Below, one piece after another: positions 1-8,432 of a DNA stretch of 64,000 nt. Under the pieces are notes generated by a model. The model was given only the letters and a program-made list of their open reading frames with translations, was not told the origin of the DNA and did not search any database. The stretch spans positions 46,869-110,868 of the IMG/VR virus record IMGVR_UViG_3300042691_035156; one strand, 5' to 3'. Position numbers and translations under genes: made by a program. The DNA is from a virus. Within the stretch, counting starts at the first letter, position 1, and every line of letters begins with the position of its first letter.

Positions 1-592
1 TATTAACGCCAAGAGGATTCGGTGAATTTAATATTACGTTTCTTCTCCAAACCTTATCTGGAAGATTGAGAAAAGCGTTTTGAACCGGGCTAGTATCAAC
101 TAAAGCACCTACACCATCTCCTCCGGGAAGGGATGTATCAACTCTGGTTTCTAAAAAGTCTGGTATTATCTGTCCTTTTACCGGATTAATAAACTTTATC
201 TTTGAGTGAGAAGAGCCAGAAACTACTGGTAGTTTTATGTGATTGAAAAACTCATCAAACTGAAGAGCTTCTGAAGACGAAACAGCGTATTGAGTTGAGA
301 TAAATTCAGAAACATCTACCTGACTTTTGGTGAATAAAGATAGTTGATTTGTGTTTTGACTCTCAATGCTACGAACTCTATCAAAAAGATCAACTATAGC
401 AGAAGAAATAAAAGTGTTATCTTTTATGATTCTCTCTATAATTTCTCCCACTTTTTTATCAAGTACGCCATACTTATTATATAGATATAGAAGATCTGCG
501 TAGTTCTGCTCATATCTTTCATTTAAGTCGGTACTTGATATTGGACCATGATACTGTTGTGGTTTTTTTTGTGTATAAATAAATTCTGACAT
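1..592 (-). CDS. Baseplate/tail structural protein, C-terminus beyond window edge
   Basis: An ATG at 592 opens a frame that stays open to base 1, so about 197 N-terminal residues are visible and the stop lies outside the window. The protein begins MSEFIYTQKK and carries the short motif GPISSTDLN near residue 20. Related motifs occur near the N-termini of the next upstream genes (GPISSEMLN in the 143-residue protein, DIPSSEKLN in the 842-residue protein), so it probably belongs to the same family of assembly partners. A heptad-like helical stretch follows (about residues 30-80). I do not recognise a catalytic domain. It is the last visible member of the baseplate/fibre run and starts 12 bases after the preceding stop. 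Confidence 0.75.
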   Translation of the reverse strand, partial: MSEFIYTQKKPQQYHGPISSTDLNERYEQNYADLLYLYNKYGVLDKKVGEIIERIIKDNTFISSAIVDLFDRVRSIESQNTNQLSLFTKSQVDVSEFISTQYAVSSSEALQFDEFFNHIKLPVVSGSSHSKIKFINPVKGQIIPDFLETRVDTSLPGGDGVGALVDTSPVQNAFLNLPDKVWRRNVILNSPNPLGVN

Positions 593-604
593 AGTTATCC
601 TATT

Positions 605-1036
605 TTAATTGTTTATATTTTTTTCAATATTGTCCAGCTTGCTCATCAGCATTGCTATCTTTGAAGAAACGACTAATGGTTTATAGTACTGAAGATAATC
701 TTCTTCATATATTGCCACTTCATCAACAACATATTCCTCTTCATCTCGATCATAAGTCACCCTTTGTGCATATACGGTTATGTCAATGTCTCCATTTAAA
801 TAATAACCTGGGGTAGCGGCAGAGAGATCAACATCAATAAGAGAATTTATTTCTTCTATTTTTGATTCAATTTCGTCAACATTTTTTGCCAACCTTGCAA
901 CATCTAAAATCATTTGATCGTTATGTAGGTTTAGCATTTCGCTAGAAATAGGACCACTATACGGTTGCCTGTTCCTGGTAAAGTTTGGTTGAAATATGTT
1001 TTCTCTTTTATTGAAAAGCGAATATGAGTAAGGCAT
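605..1036 (-). CDS. Small tail/baseplate structural protein (143 aa)
   Basis: This 143-residue acidic protein lies between the 731-residue structural gene (7 bases upstream) and the gene cut by the window edge. It begins MPYSYSLFNK and carries GPISSEMLN near residue 30, a motif shared with neighbouring structural proteins. A predicted helical segment follows (residues 35-70, NVDEIESKIEEINSL), and the protein ends in another helix (SKLDNIEKNINN). It contains one AATPG tripeptide-type motif of the kind enriched in this operon. Its function is not recognised. By position it is probably a small baseplate or fibre adaptor. Confidence 0.7.
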   Translation of the reverse strand: MPYSYSLFNKRENIFQPNFTRNRQPYSGPISSEMLNLHNDQMILDVARLAKNVDEIESKIEEINSLIDVDLSAATPGYYLNGDIDITVYAQRVTYDRDEEEYVVDEVAIYEEDYLQYYKPLVVSSKIAMLMSKLDNIEKNINN

Positions 1037-1043
1037 GATTCTC

Positions 1044-3239
1044 CTAATGCTTAAACTTTACCGTATAGGAAACTATGGATGGGGAGGAGCTATACGACTC
1101 TCCCCTAAGCATGTCTGCCCTAAGCCTAATGGCCTGAGGACCGTTTCCTGTATTGCTATAGTAGTAGACCTTTGAGCCTTCTTTTATTTCTTCTGTTCTT
1201 CTGTAGACAATTTCATAATTATTTTCATAATTAATTATAGAGTATACATTATCAATATTTGAATAATAGGTTCTTAAATCTTCAACTTTTACTTCATAAA
1301 GATAATTTTTAAATAATTTAACTCCAGGTATAGAAAGTATTGACTTATCTTTTAACAAAGCTATAGTGCCATTAAACGGCACTTGGACCCCAGAGGTGTT
1401 GTTTGTTGATTTATTGATAACAATTATAAGGTCGTTTCTACCTTGTTTTATCGGCCAAGTTAGGCTTGCACTCAAAACCCCTGGAGAAAGAGAAGAGTTA
1501 GCAGTTATGTCAACTCCATTAACATAGATTCTTATGTCCCAATACTGGGCAGCGAGATCTTTCAAAAGTGTCTCAGTAAGATTCAGTGAATTTTCTGAAT
1601 ATATATTAGTTGAAATATAAATACTTCCATAGGGAATTGATTGAGCTGTAAAAAAGTTTTGAGACAAGGGAACATCTCTGGAGAATGTTGTGTAAACGAC
1701 GTCAGATCTTTCCCCTGTCAATACCTGCTGCCAACTTTCTTTATCAAGAGATACTTCTGCAGCCAAGTGTACTGTTAGTTGATTGTTGTCAACATTTTCT
1801 AAAATGTAAGAATCATATGGCCTTATGTCTTGAGGAAATTTGGTTAATCTATAAAGATTAAAATCAATATTTTGAGAATCGCTTGCATAGAAGTAATTGG
1901 TTATAGGATTGTTAAAAGTTTGTGATCTTGGAATCTGATACATTACATTTCCAGTAGAAATTATATCTTCAGACTCACTTAAGAATATAGTGGACTCAAC
2001 CAATTGAGAACCATTAAAGTTTATAACTGCTGGAGAGGTTGGATTTTTTGCGTTTGTAGGAGATATTGATGTCCAATTGTAGTCATATACATTTACTGCC
2101 GTTGGATTGTCTGGAGCAATGTAATACCTTATATTTGAGCCCTGAGGAATCTGATCTTCAACGCTTATGCTTACTGCATCTATTGTAAGCTTTGAGTTAT
2201 CTGCAGATGGTAGTGACATAGGCTGGCTAACAAATATTGCGTTTGAATCGTAATATGGTGCAGTTATGACCAGTTCATCAATTCTAAAATCGTAATTATA
2301 TACAACATCTTCGTTGTCCCTAGTGACATAGTCTGGCTCATCTTTTGTTAGATAGATCTCCACTGAATTAGATAATTGTGGGGTGAACGAAAAAGAAAAT
2401 CTATCATAGTCTTTTGAGCTTGTTTTTGTATTGCTAGCTGACCTGCTTCTTTCATTTGGGTCAACAACAATAACTCCAATTGAAACGGGTTTTTGTGAAC
2501 TTATTACTCCCTCTACCAGAGATATTGGCCCAACAACACCAGAAACAGGAACGACTATCTTTAATGTACAAACACCAAGCGTCCTTGACGTGTGCTTATA
2601 CGTCCACTGAGAATTTGTTAGTCCATTAAAAACATTTCTAAAATCTACAGTGTCATCTTTGACCTGGGTTCCCTCAAACACTACTGACACATTTGCAGCG
2701 CTTGATGTATTGAGCAGGTTCCCCACATAGTCAAACAAACCAGAAGTAATTTTTGGTATTGTAACCTTTCTTGATTGAGTGTCAACATAGGCTGTAGTGT
2801 AGTTGAGATCAGTCAAGTTTGTATTGTTAAAGGCATTAGTTATACTAAAGTAAAAACCATCTGTATTTTTTATGGAAAAAAGATAATCGTCTACAGTTTT
2901 TTCAAGCTCTGCCCTTTTTGTTCTAAGAGATTCTAATCTCTTAGAATACGCTGTGACCACCTCATACAGCTTCTCTACATGCTCATGATAAGCTTCATAT
3001 ATTACGTCAATATTAAACAGCATGTGCACCATTATTCTGTTTAACTTTTCTGCGTCTATTACAGAGTTGGTTGAAAGATCGTTGTATGGTACCGGAATCG
3101 AATTGCCTAAAGGAAATCTAGAAAAGTATCTTCCATAAAGAATGGAAACTTCGTTATCAGATGGTTGACCACCTAGGGCGTAGTACATCTTAAATATTGT
3201 TTCTATAAATCTTCTTTTTTGTATATCTGCGATTGACAT
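1044..3239 (-). CDS. Large baseplate/tail-fibre structural protein (731 aa)
   Basis: This is a 731-residue protein with no recognisable enzyme motif. The N-terminal part (about 1-120) is helical, with AEKLNRIMVHMLFNIDVI and a coiled-coil-like run around residues 85-120. The rest is rich in Asn, Ser, Thr and Val and looks like stacked beta domains, as in phage baseplate-periphery or fibre proteins. The overall plan (N-terminal helix with a [S/A]EKLNR motif, then beta-rich body) matches the 842- and 884-residue proteins just upstream, so the three look like distant paralogues or consecutive parts of one peripheral assembly. It starts one base after the preceding stop, so coupled translation is likely. 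Confidence 0.72.
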   Translation of the reverse strand: MSIADIQKRRFIETIFKMYYALGGQPSDNEVSILYGRYFSRFPLGNSIPVPYNDLSTNSVIDAEKLNRIMVHMLFNIDVIYEAYHEHVEKLYEVVTAYSKRLESLRTKRAELEKTVDDYLFSIKNTDGFYFSITNAFNNTNLTDLNYTTAYVDTQSRKVTIPKITSGLFDYVGNLLNTSSAANVSVVFEGTQVKDDTVDFRNVFNGLTNSQWTYKHTSRTLGVCTLKIVVPVSGVVGPISLVEGVISSQKPVSIGVIVVDPNERSRSASNTKTSSKDYDRFSFSFTPQLSNSVEIYLTKDEPDYVTRDNEDVVYNYDFRIDELVITAPYYDSNAIFVSQPMSLPSADNSKLTIDAVSISVEDQIPQGSNIRYYIAPDNPTAVNVYDYNWTSISPTNAKNPTSPAVINFNGSQLVESTIFLSESEDIISTGNVMYQIPRSQTFNNPITNYFYASDSQNIDFNLYRLTKFPQDIRPYDSYILENVDNNQLTVHLAAEVSLDKESWQQVLTGERSDVVYTTFSRDVPLSQNFFTAQSIPYGSIYISTNIYSENSLNLTETLLKDLAAQYWDIRIYVNGVDITANSSLSPGVLSASLTWPIKQGRNDLIIVINKSTNNTSGVQVPFNGTIALLKDKSILSIPGVKLFKNYLYEVKVEDLRTYYSNIDNVYSIINYENNYEIVYRRTEEIKEGSKVYYYSNTGNGPQAIRLRADMLRGESYSSSPSIVSYTVKFKH

Positions 3240-3240
3240 A

Positions 3241-5769
3241 TTAGGTTACCTTCATTCCTATTTTATAGGAGTAGATTATGGGTGTACTTTTAACGTTTCT
3301 ATCTTTTCTTAAGATCGCCCTAAATATTACTGAATTAATATTTTGTGGAACTTCTGGCGAATTAAAATAAGCTATTTGAGGAAGTGTGGCGATGTCAGAA
3401 AGGTTTTGATTAAAAGCTAAAACTTCAGGTTTACCCTCAAACGCTCTTTCCTGAGGAGATATCTCTATCCACTTTAGGCCACCATCAACACTAATGTAGT
3501 AGTTTATTCTTGACTGTCCAACAACTTCTCCTTCAGAATTTGTTTCAACAGGTATATAATCTTCAACCTGAAGACTAAGAAGCTCAAGATTTCCATAAAT
3601 GTAAAATGGTTTAGATATTATTTCAGATATATCAGAGTAAGTTTCAAGGCCAACAAAAAGGTCTCTAATACCAACGCTTGCTCTTTTTGCTTTAAGGTAT
3701 TCAAAATTTCTTTTTAAGAATAAATCTTTTGCCCTCTCAGCGTCTGCGGGTTCAGTGTAGTTTTGTTTGCTAACATTTTCTTCGGTGATAGTTATCTGTT
3801 GCTTGATAAAAAATGAATCCAATAAAGAAACAAGCTCTGTTTCTCCAGAGCTAATTGAAACAGTAAAAGAGTTTGCGTCTGCTGCAATAACATTGTAAAC
3901 CCCCTTGTTTACAACAAGTTGATTCGACGTTGATAGAGCCTTAATATAAACCCTATCTCCAGGAGATAGTCCATTGTTAGTGCTAGCAAAAACAGCTTCG
4001 TTATCTTCTGCGGTTACAGAAGTTATTGTCTTTCTTAAAGAATTCATATAAGAATTTAAAGACTGATCTTGAGGAAGAATAATGTGCAGAGCATTTCGAT
4101 CATCCGTTAATGAAGAAATTATTGAATCAATGTAAGGCGAATTGACTTCGTATTTTGCAGCTCGTGATGGATCTGAAACAAAAACTTTCACCGGAATATT
4201 CTCTTGATTTATTCTGTCATTTGAAAAATAATAACTTTGATTTGGTGTAGCACCATACTCTGGTGTAGCACCATAAGTTGGTGTAGCACCATGAGTTGGT
4301 GTAAATTTAATTCTGGTAAAGCTCTTTGATGACTGCTGCCAATACTTTACTCTTACGGGCAATACTTCAGATGTTGACGACTTTATTCTTTCTGGGCCAA
4401 TTATTGGTGGCACTACAGTATCTCTGTTCCAGGAAACGTCTTCTGCCCTGTAGTTTGCATTGTCCGCAACAACCTCTACTGGAGAAAACCTTGTTTGCCC
4501 CCTCCATGTTTGCGATTGGGTTGCAGCTGTAGCAGCCGCTTCGGTCTCATAGGGAGTCCAGTAAGCATGTTTTATGGTTACATCGTTGAACTGGGATTGC
4601 TCAAATGTGATAAAAACTTTATTTGCTTTTATTCTTGGGAACCTAAAAACTCCCTTGTTATAAAAGTAACTTTCTTTTAAAGACAAGGAGGGATACGCAA
4701 TATCCGAACCAATAAACACTGGGTTGTCCGCTGTTACAAGCGGGGTTATAACATTGTCTTTTTCGTTATAAATTTTAATAGAGGATATTTTAATATTTTT
4801 TATAACATCAATATTATCGTAACCAAAAAATGGAATTATTGATATATGATTAATATCTTCGCCATTTCTGTTTCTTGTTACAATTTCAACAGTTAACTTT
4901 AATGGCTTTGACGAGTCAAAGTTTGCCCAATTAATATATCTTTGATTTGCTCCAGATTGAGAAAGTCCGTACTGGAATTCATAATCGGACCTTTCTGCTG
5001 ATACTGGAACATTAAGAGCCTCATATTCAAAATAAGTTACAGGGCTTTCGTCAACCATAGCGAGTAGGTTTGACCTAAGAAGAGCGTTGTCTTTTTCATA
5101 CAAAAATGGATTGCCATCGTCTTCATCTTCAAAGTAAAGATGATAACTGCCGTTTAATCCATTTGATATATCAAGATAAGACACTTCTCTGTTTTGTTCT
5201 CCATTATAATTTTGATTAATTATATTAATGTTTCCAGAAGCTTTCTTGATATTTCTTCTACTCAAGCAGGCGTACCCGTCGGTTACGTCGGGCATGTTCC
5301 CGTTTTTTATTTTTGAAGAATCAATTAAATCTAAATTATTAAAAGTGTCTCCAACATAAGTCATATTTGCTGCAGAACTATTCGAGTACATTTCAAGTGC
5401 AGATATTTTTGATCGTATCCTTGATACTAGATTTTTTTCTGCCTCAATTTCATTTGTAATTTGATTAAATGAGTTAACATAATTTGCTACCAATGAGTCA
5501 AATTGATACATTATGTTATTCAAATCAGAAGACATGTCTTGATTAAATCTGTTTAACTTTTCTGAAGAAGGAATATCACCTTTGTTCAAAAAAGGAATGG
5601 TTGCAATAGGTTTTCCTATAGACCTTTCTATTTCGCTAAGAAGTTTCCTGTATTGTTTATCGAACTCTTGTGGATCCGAGTTTTTATTTTGAACGTAGTT
5701 AAAAACAAATTCTTGAACCTTTGCAATTATCTGAGCGTAGGCTAGGGTGTCGGTTGAAAGTTGCGCCAT
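3241..5769 (-). CDS. Large baseplate/tail-fibre structural protein with GATP repeat (842 aa)
   Basis: This 842-residue structural protein has a helical N-terminus containing DIPSSEKLNRFNQDM (about residues 65-80) and a coiled-coil-like stretch (about 105-125), followed by a long beta-rich body. Around residues 490-510 a hexapeptide of type GATP-x-Y is repeated three times, encoded by an 18-base tandem repeat at 4243-4304. The C-terminal 200 residues resemble those of the 884-residue neighbour in style, ending in a short beta strand (VIFRAILRKDRN). There is no enzyme motif. It lies in a run of very tightly packed structural genes and is probably a baseplate periphery or fibre component. Confidence 0.72.
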   Translation of the reverse strand: MAQLSTDTLAYAQIIAKVQEFVFNYVQNKNSDPQEFDKQYRKLLSEIERSIGKPIATIPFLNKGDIPSSEKLNRFNQDMSSDLNNIMYQFDSLVANYVNSFNQITNEIEAEKNLVSRIRSKISALEMYSNSSAANMTYVGDTFNNLDLIDSSKIKNGNMPDVTDGYACLSRRNIKKASGNINIINQNYNGEQNREVSYLDISNGLNGSYHLYFEDEDDGNPFLYEKDNALLRSNLLAMVDESPVTYFEYEALNVPVSAERSDYEFQYGLSQSGANQRYINWANFDSSKPLKLTVEIVTRNRNGEDINHISIIPFFGYDNIDVIKNIKISSIKIYNEKDNVITPLVTADNPVFIGSDIAYPSLSLKESYFYNKGVFRFPRIKANKVFITFEQSQFNDVTIKHAYWTPYETEAAATAATQSQTWRGQTRFSPVEVVADNANYRAEDVSWNRDTVVPPIIGPERIKSSTSEVLPVRVKYWQQSSKSFTRIKFTPTHGATPTYGATPEYGATPNQSYYFSNDRINQENIPVKVFVSDPSRAAKYEVNSPYIDSIISSLTDDRNALHIILPQDQSLNSYMNSLRKTITSVTAEDNEAVFASTNNGLSPGDRVYIKALSTSNQLVVNKGVYNVIAADANSFTVSISSGETELVSLLDSFFIKQQITITEENVSKQNYTEPADAERAKDLFLKRNFEYLKAKRASVGIRDLFVGLETYSDISEIISKPFYIYGNLELLSLQVEDYIPVETNSEGEVVGQSRINYYISVDGGLKWIEISPQERAFEGKPEVLAFNQNLSDIATLPQIAYFNSPEVPQNINSVIFRAILRKDRNVKSTPIIYSYKIGMKVT
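4243..4304 (-). repeat. 18-bp tandem repeat, 3 full copies plus a partial
   Basis: On the plus strand the unit begins TGGTGTAGCACCA and starts at 4243, 4261 and 4279, with a degraded fourth copy from 4297. On the coding strand it encodes Gly-Ala-Thr-Pro-x-Tyr. Each copy contains a perfect 5-bp inverted repeat around a TAG loop (TGGTG / CACCA), so each could form a tiny hairpin. Copy number is a multiple of codons, so expansion or contraction would keep the frame. Confidence 0.85.
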
Positions 5770-5777
5770 GTTAGTTC

Positions 5778-8432
5778 CTAATTAGATTTGTTCTTAAATA
5801 AATTATCATATTTCATTAGTCTGAGCAAGGTGTTATCCCTTGTTTCTGAAGAAAACTTAAATATTAACCTATCAACAGAGTAGTTCTGCTCAGAGTTGTT
5901 AAGGGACCTAAAAACAACTCTGTATCTGAAAGAGTCTGGAATATACTGATAAAGAACTCTAAATGGTTTGTTGATTTCTTTATTAAATAGTATGGTATCA
6001 GAATAGTGAATAAACAAAACATCGTCAGTTTCATAAAATGATTCAATTTTATTATCTAGTGTATAATTAGTTATATTAATAGCCCTAGACCCATCGTCAA
6101 AGAAGACCTTTACTGGAGAATAGTTTGAATAGTCTGCTCCAATAGCAGAAGTTATTGACGATGTAACTGTTCCAGAATAATTTGAATAAGCGCTATTTAC
6201 CAGTTTTGATCTATCAATATATGGGTCTTCAAGAAGTCTTACCCTATTCCCTTGCGAAGTGGAGCTAAACCTTTCTCCATTGATCCCATTAACGTTTGGA
6301 GTTGCTAGAACCGGTGTTGATAAACCATTTGGATTAAGCTGTATTTCACGAACTGAATCAATATACTTTGGTGTGTACGAAACAAAATACCTAGAAGATG
6401 GGTTGAACTGAAGTATCTTTAAAGACCTTTGATTTACAATATAGGAACCAGGCTCTCTTCTTTCTCCGTTAGAATACATAACGATTGATTCTTCTAGTGG
6501 ATCAAACCTGAGTGTGCATTCTCCATTCGAGTTTGGAACCAGAAGCTCTGACCTAATAGACGTTTCGCCATACGGCATTATGGGAATCCAGTTTGACTCT
6601 GAGGTTGGAAACTCGCTTGTTGTTACACTAAACTCAACTGACGTTGCGTCTTTTGATGGATCGTCTTGAAAAAACAAAAGTTCTTCAAAATAGTTTGCCA
6701 ACATCTTTGTTTTCAATGGTCTTCCATTTGTGTTAATTTTTTTACTAACAAAAACAGATTTAGTTGGCATTACCTGCGCCGTGACAAGTTTTTCAAAAAA
6801 GAATATACCGCCAATTGATATGTTGTATTCATACATGTTCGTTGCTTCTGTTGCATTCAACATCTGGGTAGCATCTTCTTTTGACAATCCGCCAATAGTT
6901 TGGGAAATAAAGTGAAGATTTTTATCAACCGTGTTAGAGTCTCCAACTGGCATTAGCCCACTAGTAACCATATTTCTAACTGGCTTAGTTTTATCTGTTA
7001 TGTTGGATTCAATGTAAACTGAAGAGTTTTGAGTCCTAAGTTTTGCACCTAAAGTATAGGATATAATTGAGAATATAATGTTTGAAAACATAGACGTATT
7101 TTTAAACTTATTAAAAGAGTCTAGGTCGGAAAAATACGTGTTTCTTCCGAGCTCTTCAACAACTCCAAAATTAGTATCTGACAAATTAGTTGGATAATAA
7201 TTGGTGTAATTATAAGAATATATTTTTTTATTTCTTAACAAGAATGTTTTTTCTGTATCTTTTAAGAAAAACTTAACAACGAAGTCCTGCAAAGAATCGT
7301 GCGAATTGTTTCTTCTTTCTTTAACGGAGTTGACTATTGATGAAATCATTTTTGAATTTATTTCAGACTGAACAGGAGAAATTTTTGTTCTTAAATAATT
7401 TACTTGTGCCAGTATAATTGTTATTGATTTAATTATGTGGCTGTTATTCAAGTCAATATCAGAATTTTTTGATATTGTAACAGGACTGGTTAAAACTGGT
7501 TTCTTTACAAAAGTTCCTGTACTTGATCCAATATTTTGTGAATCTTCAGTTTCTATAATAATTTGAGATACTTGCATTCCAACACTGTAGTTTGGCACTA
7601 GTCTTATTCTTGATAATGATATTGGGGCAACAAAATCTACGTTAATCGCAACTTGAGCCGAGGGCTGAGTAATTACATTGTTTTTGTAGTTTATATATTT
7701 TTCTGAATCTAAAAGAGATTGTTTTAGTATAAACGGAGTTTTTGCAGAAATGCTCCAAGATTTAGAATTAGTGTTATTGAGTACGTTGTTGATTCCTGTG
7801 TCACTTGAAATATATTCGCTAGGAAAATTGGTTTCATAGGTTATGCTTCTAATGTTTGACTTATTAACCGGCACTAACGAAAGTTCGTAATCTGAGGAAT
7901 AGTTGAGTTTACCAGTTGATTGATTTACGTGAGCTGTCATATTTGCGCCGAATGGCACTCCATCCCTGTCTGGAATGCTCAGTGTTGAGTCTTCATTTAT
8001 AAAAGAGTTTTGATCACTATCAAAATTTTCTATAAAAGAAGAATTGTACAAATCATCTTCTCCTGAAATAAAAGAGTAGTTTTGTATATAAGATTCTAGA
8101 TACTCAATATCTTTTTCAAGTTTTTGCAATTCTCCGCCAAACAAGTTTGTCATAGCCATTCCCATGATGGAAAGAGAATTAGAGATATCAAATTCGCTTT
8201 TAACCCTTAAGTCAATGTCTCGGAACATATCGATTAAAGTTTCTCGCTGAACGGTTTCAAGCTGTCTAATAATTCTAGGAGAATAGTCAGCAGAAGCGGT
8301 AAAAGAAGAAAGCTTTTCTACCAGTCTTCCTATTTCAACTTTTTCAGAACTAACCTCAGAAAGGACAGACGCTATTGACATCCTAGATTGTCTACTAAAA
8401 AGCTTAATATGATCACTAAGTTGATTTAACAT
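5778..8432 (-). CDS. Large baseplate/tail-fibre structural protein (884 aa)
   Basis: This 884-residue protein is rich in Asn and Ser, with an N-terminal helical region (residues 1-125) and a long beta-rich remainder. A segment near residues 260-300 (INVDFVAPISLSRIRLVPN) reads like a carbohydrate-binding or discoidin-type beta sandwich strand pattern, but I cannot assign a family with confidence. No catalytic motif is visible. It starts at the base immediately before the stop of the 2073-residue gene and ends 8 bases before the 842-residue gene, so it is part of the same translational run. It is probably a baseplate periphery or tail-fibre component. Confidence 0.7.
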   Translation of the reverse strand: MLNQLSDHIKLFSRQSRMSIASVLSEVSSEKVEIGRLVEKLSSFTASADYSPRIIRQLETVQRETLIDMFRDIDLRVKSEFDISNSLSIMGMAMTNLFGGELQKLEKDIEYLESYIQNYSFISGEDDLYNSSFIENFDSDQNSFINEDSTLSIPDRDGVPFGANMTAHVNQSTGKLNYSSDYELSLVPVNKSNIRSITYETNFPSEYISSDTGINNVLNNTNSKSWSISAKTPFILKQSLLDSEKYINYKNNVITQPSAQVAINVDFVAPISLSRIRLVPNYSVGMQVSQIIIETEDSQNIGSSTGTFVKKPVLTSPVTISKNSDIDLNNSHIIKSITIILAQVNYLRTKISPVQSEINSKMISSIVNSVKERRNNSHDSLQDFVVKFFLKDTEKTFLLRNKKIYSYNYTNYYPTNLSDTNFGVVEELGRNTYFSDLDSFNKFKNTSMFSNIIFSIISYTLGAKLRTQNSSVYIESNITDKTKPVRNMVTSGLMPVGDSNTVDKNLHFISQTIGGLSKEDATQMLNATEATNMYEYNISIGGIFFFEKLVTAQVMPTKSVFVSKKINTNGRPLKTKMLANYFEELLFFQDDPSKDATSVEFSVTTSEFPTSESNWIPIMPYGETSIRSELLVPNSNGECTLRFDPLEESIVMYSNGERREPGSYIVNQRSLKILQFNPSSRYFVSYTPKYIDSVREIQLNPNGLSTPVLATPNVNGINGERFSSTSQGNRVRLLEDPYIDRSKLVNSAYSNYSGTVTSSITSAIGADYSNYSPVKVFFDDGSRAINITNYTLDNKIESFYETDDVLFIHYSDTILFNKEINKPFRVLYQYIPDSFRYRVVFRSLNNSEQNYSVDRLIFKFSSETRDNTLLRLMKYDNLFKNKSN

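Noticed and set aside
4243-4304. TGGTGTAGCACCA as a dispersed mobile palindrome
   Set aside because: Other Ala-Thr-Pro sites use different codons and lack the palindrome, so the motif is conserved at protein level and the DNA repeat is local.
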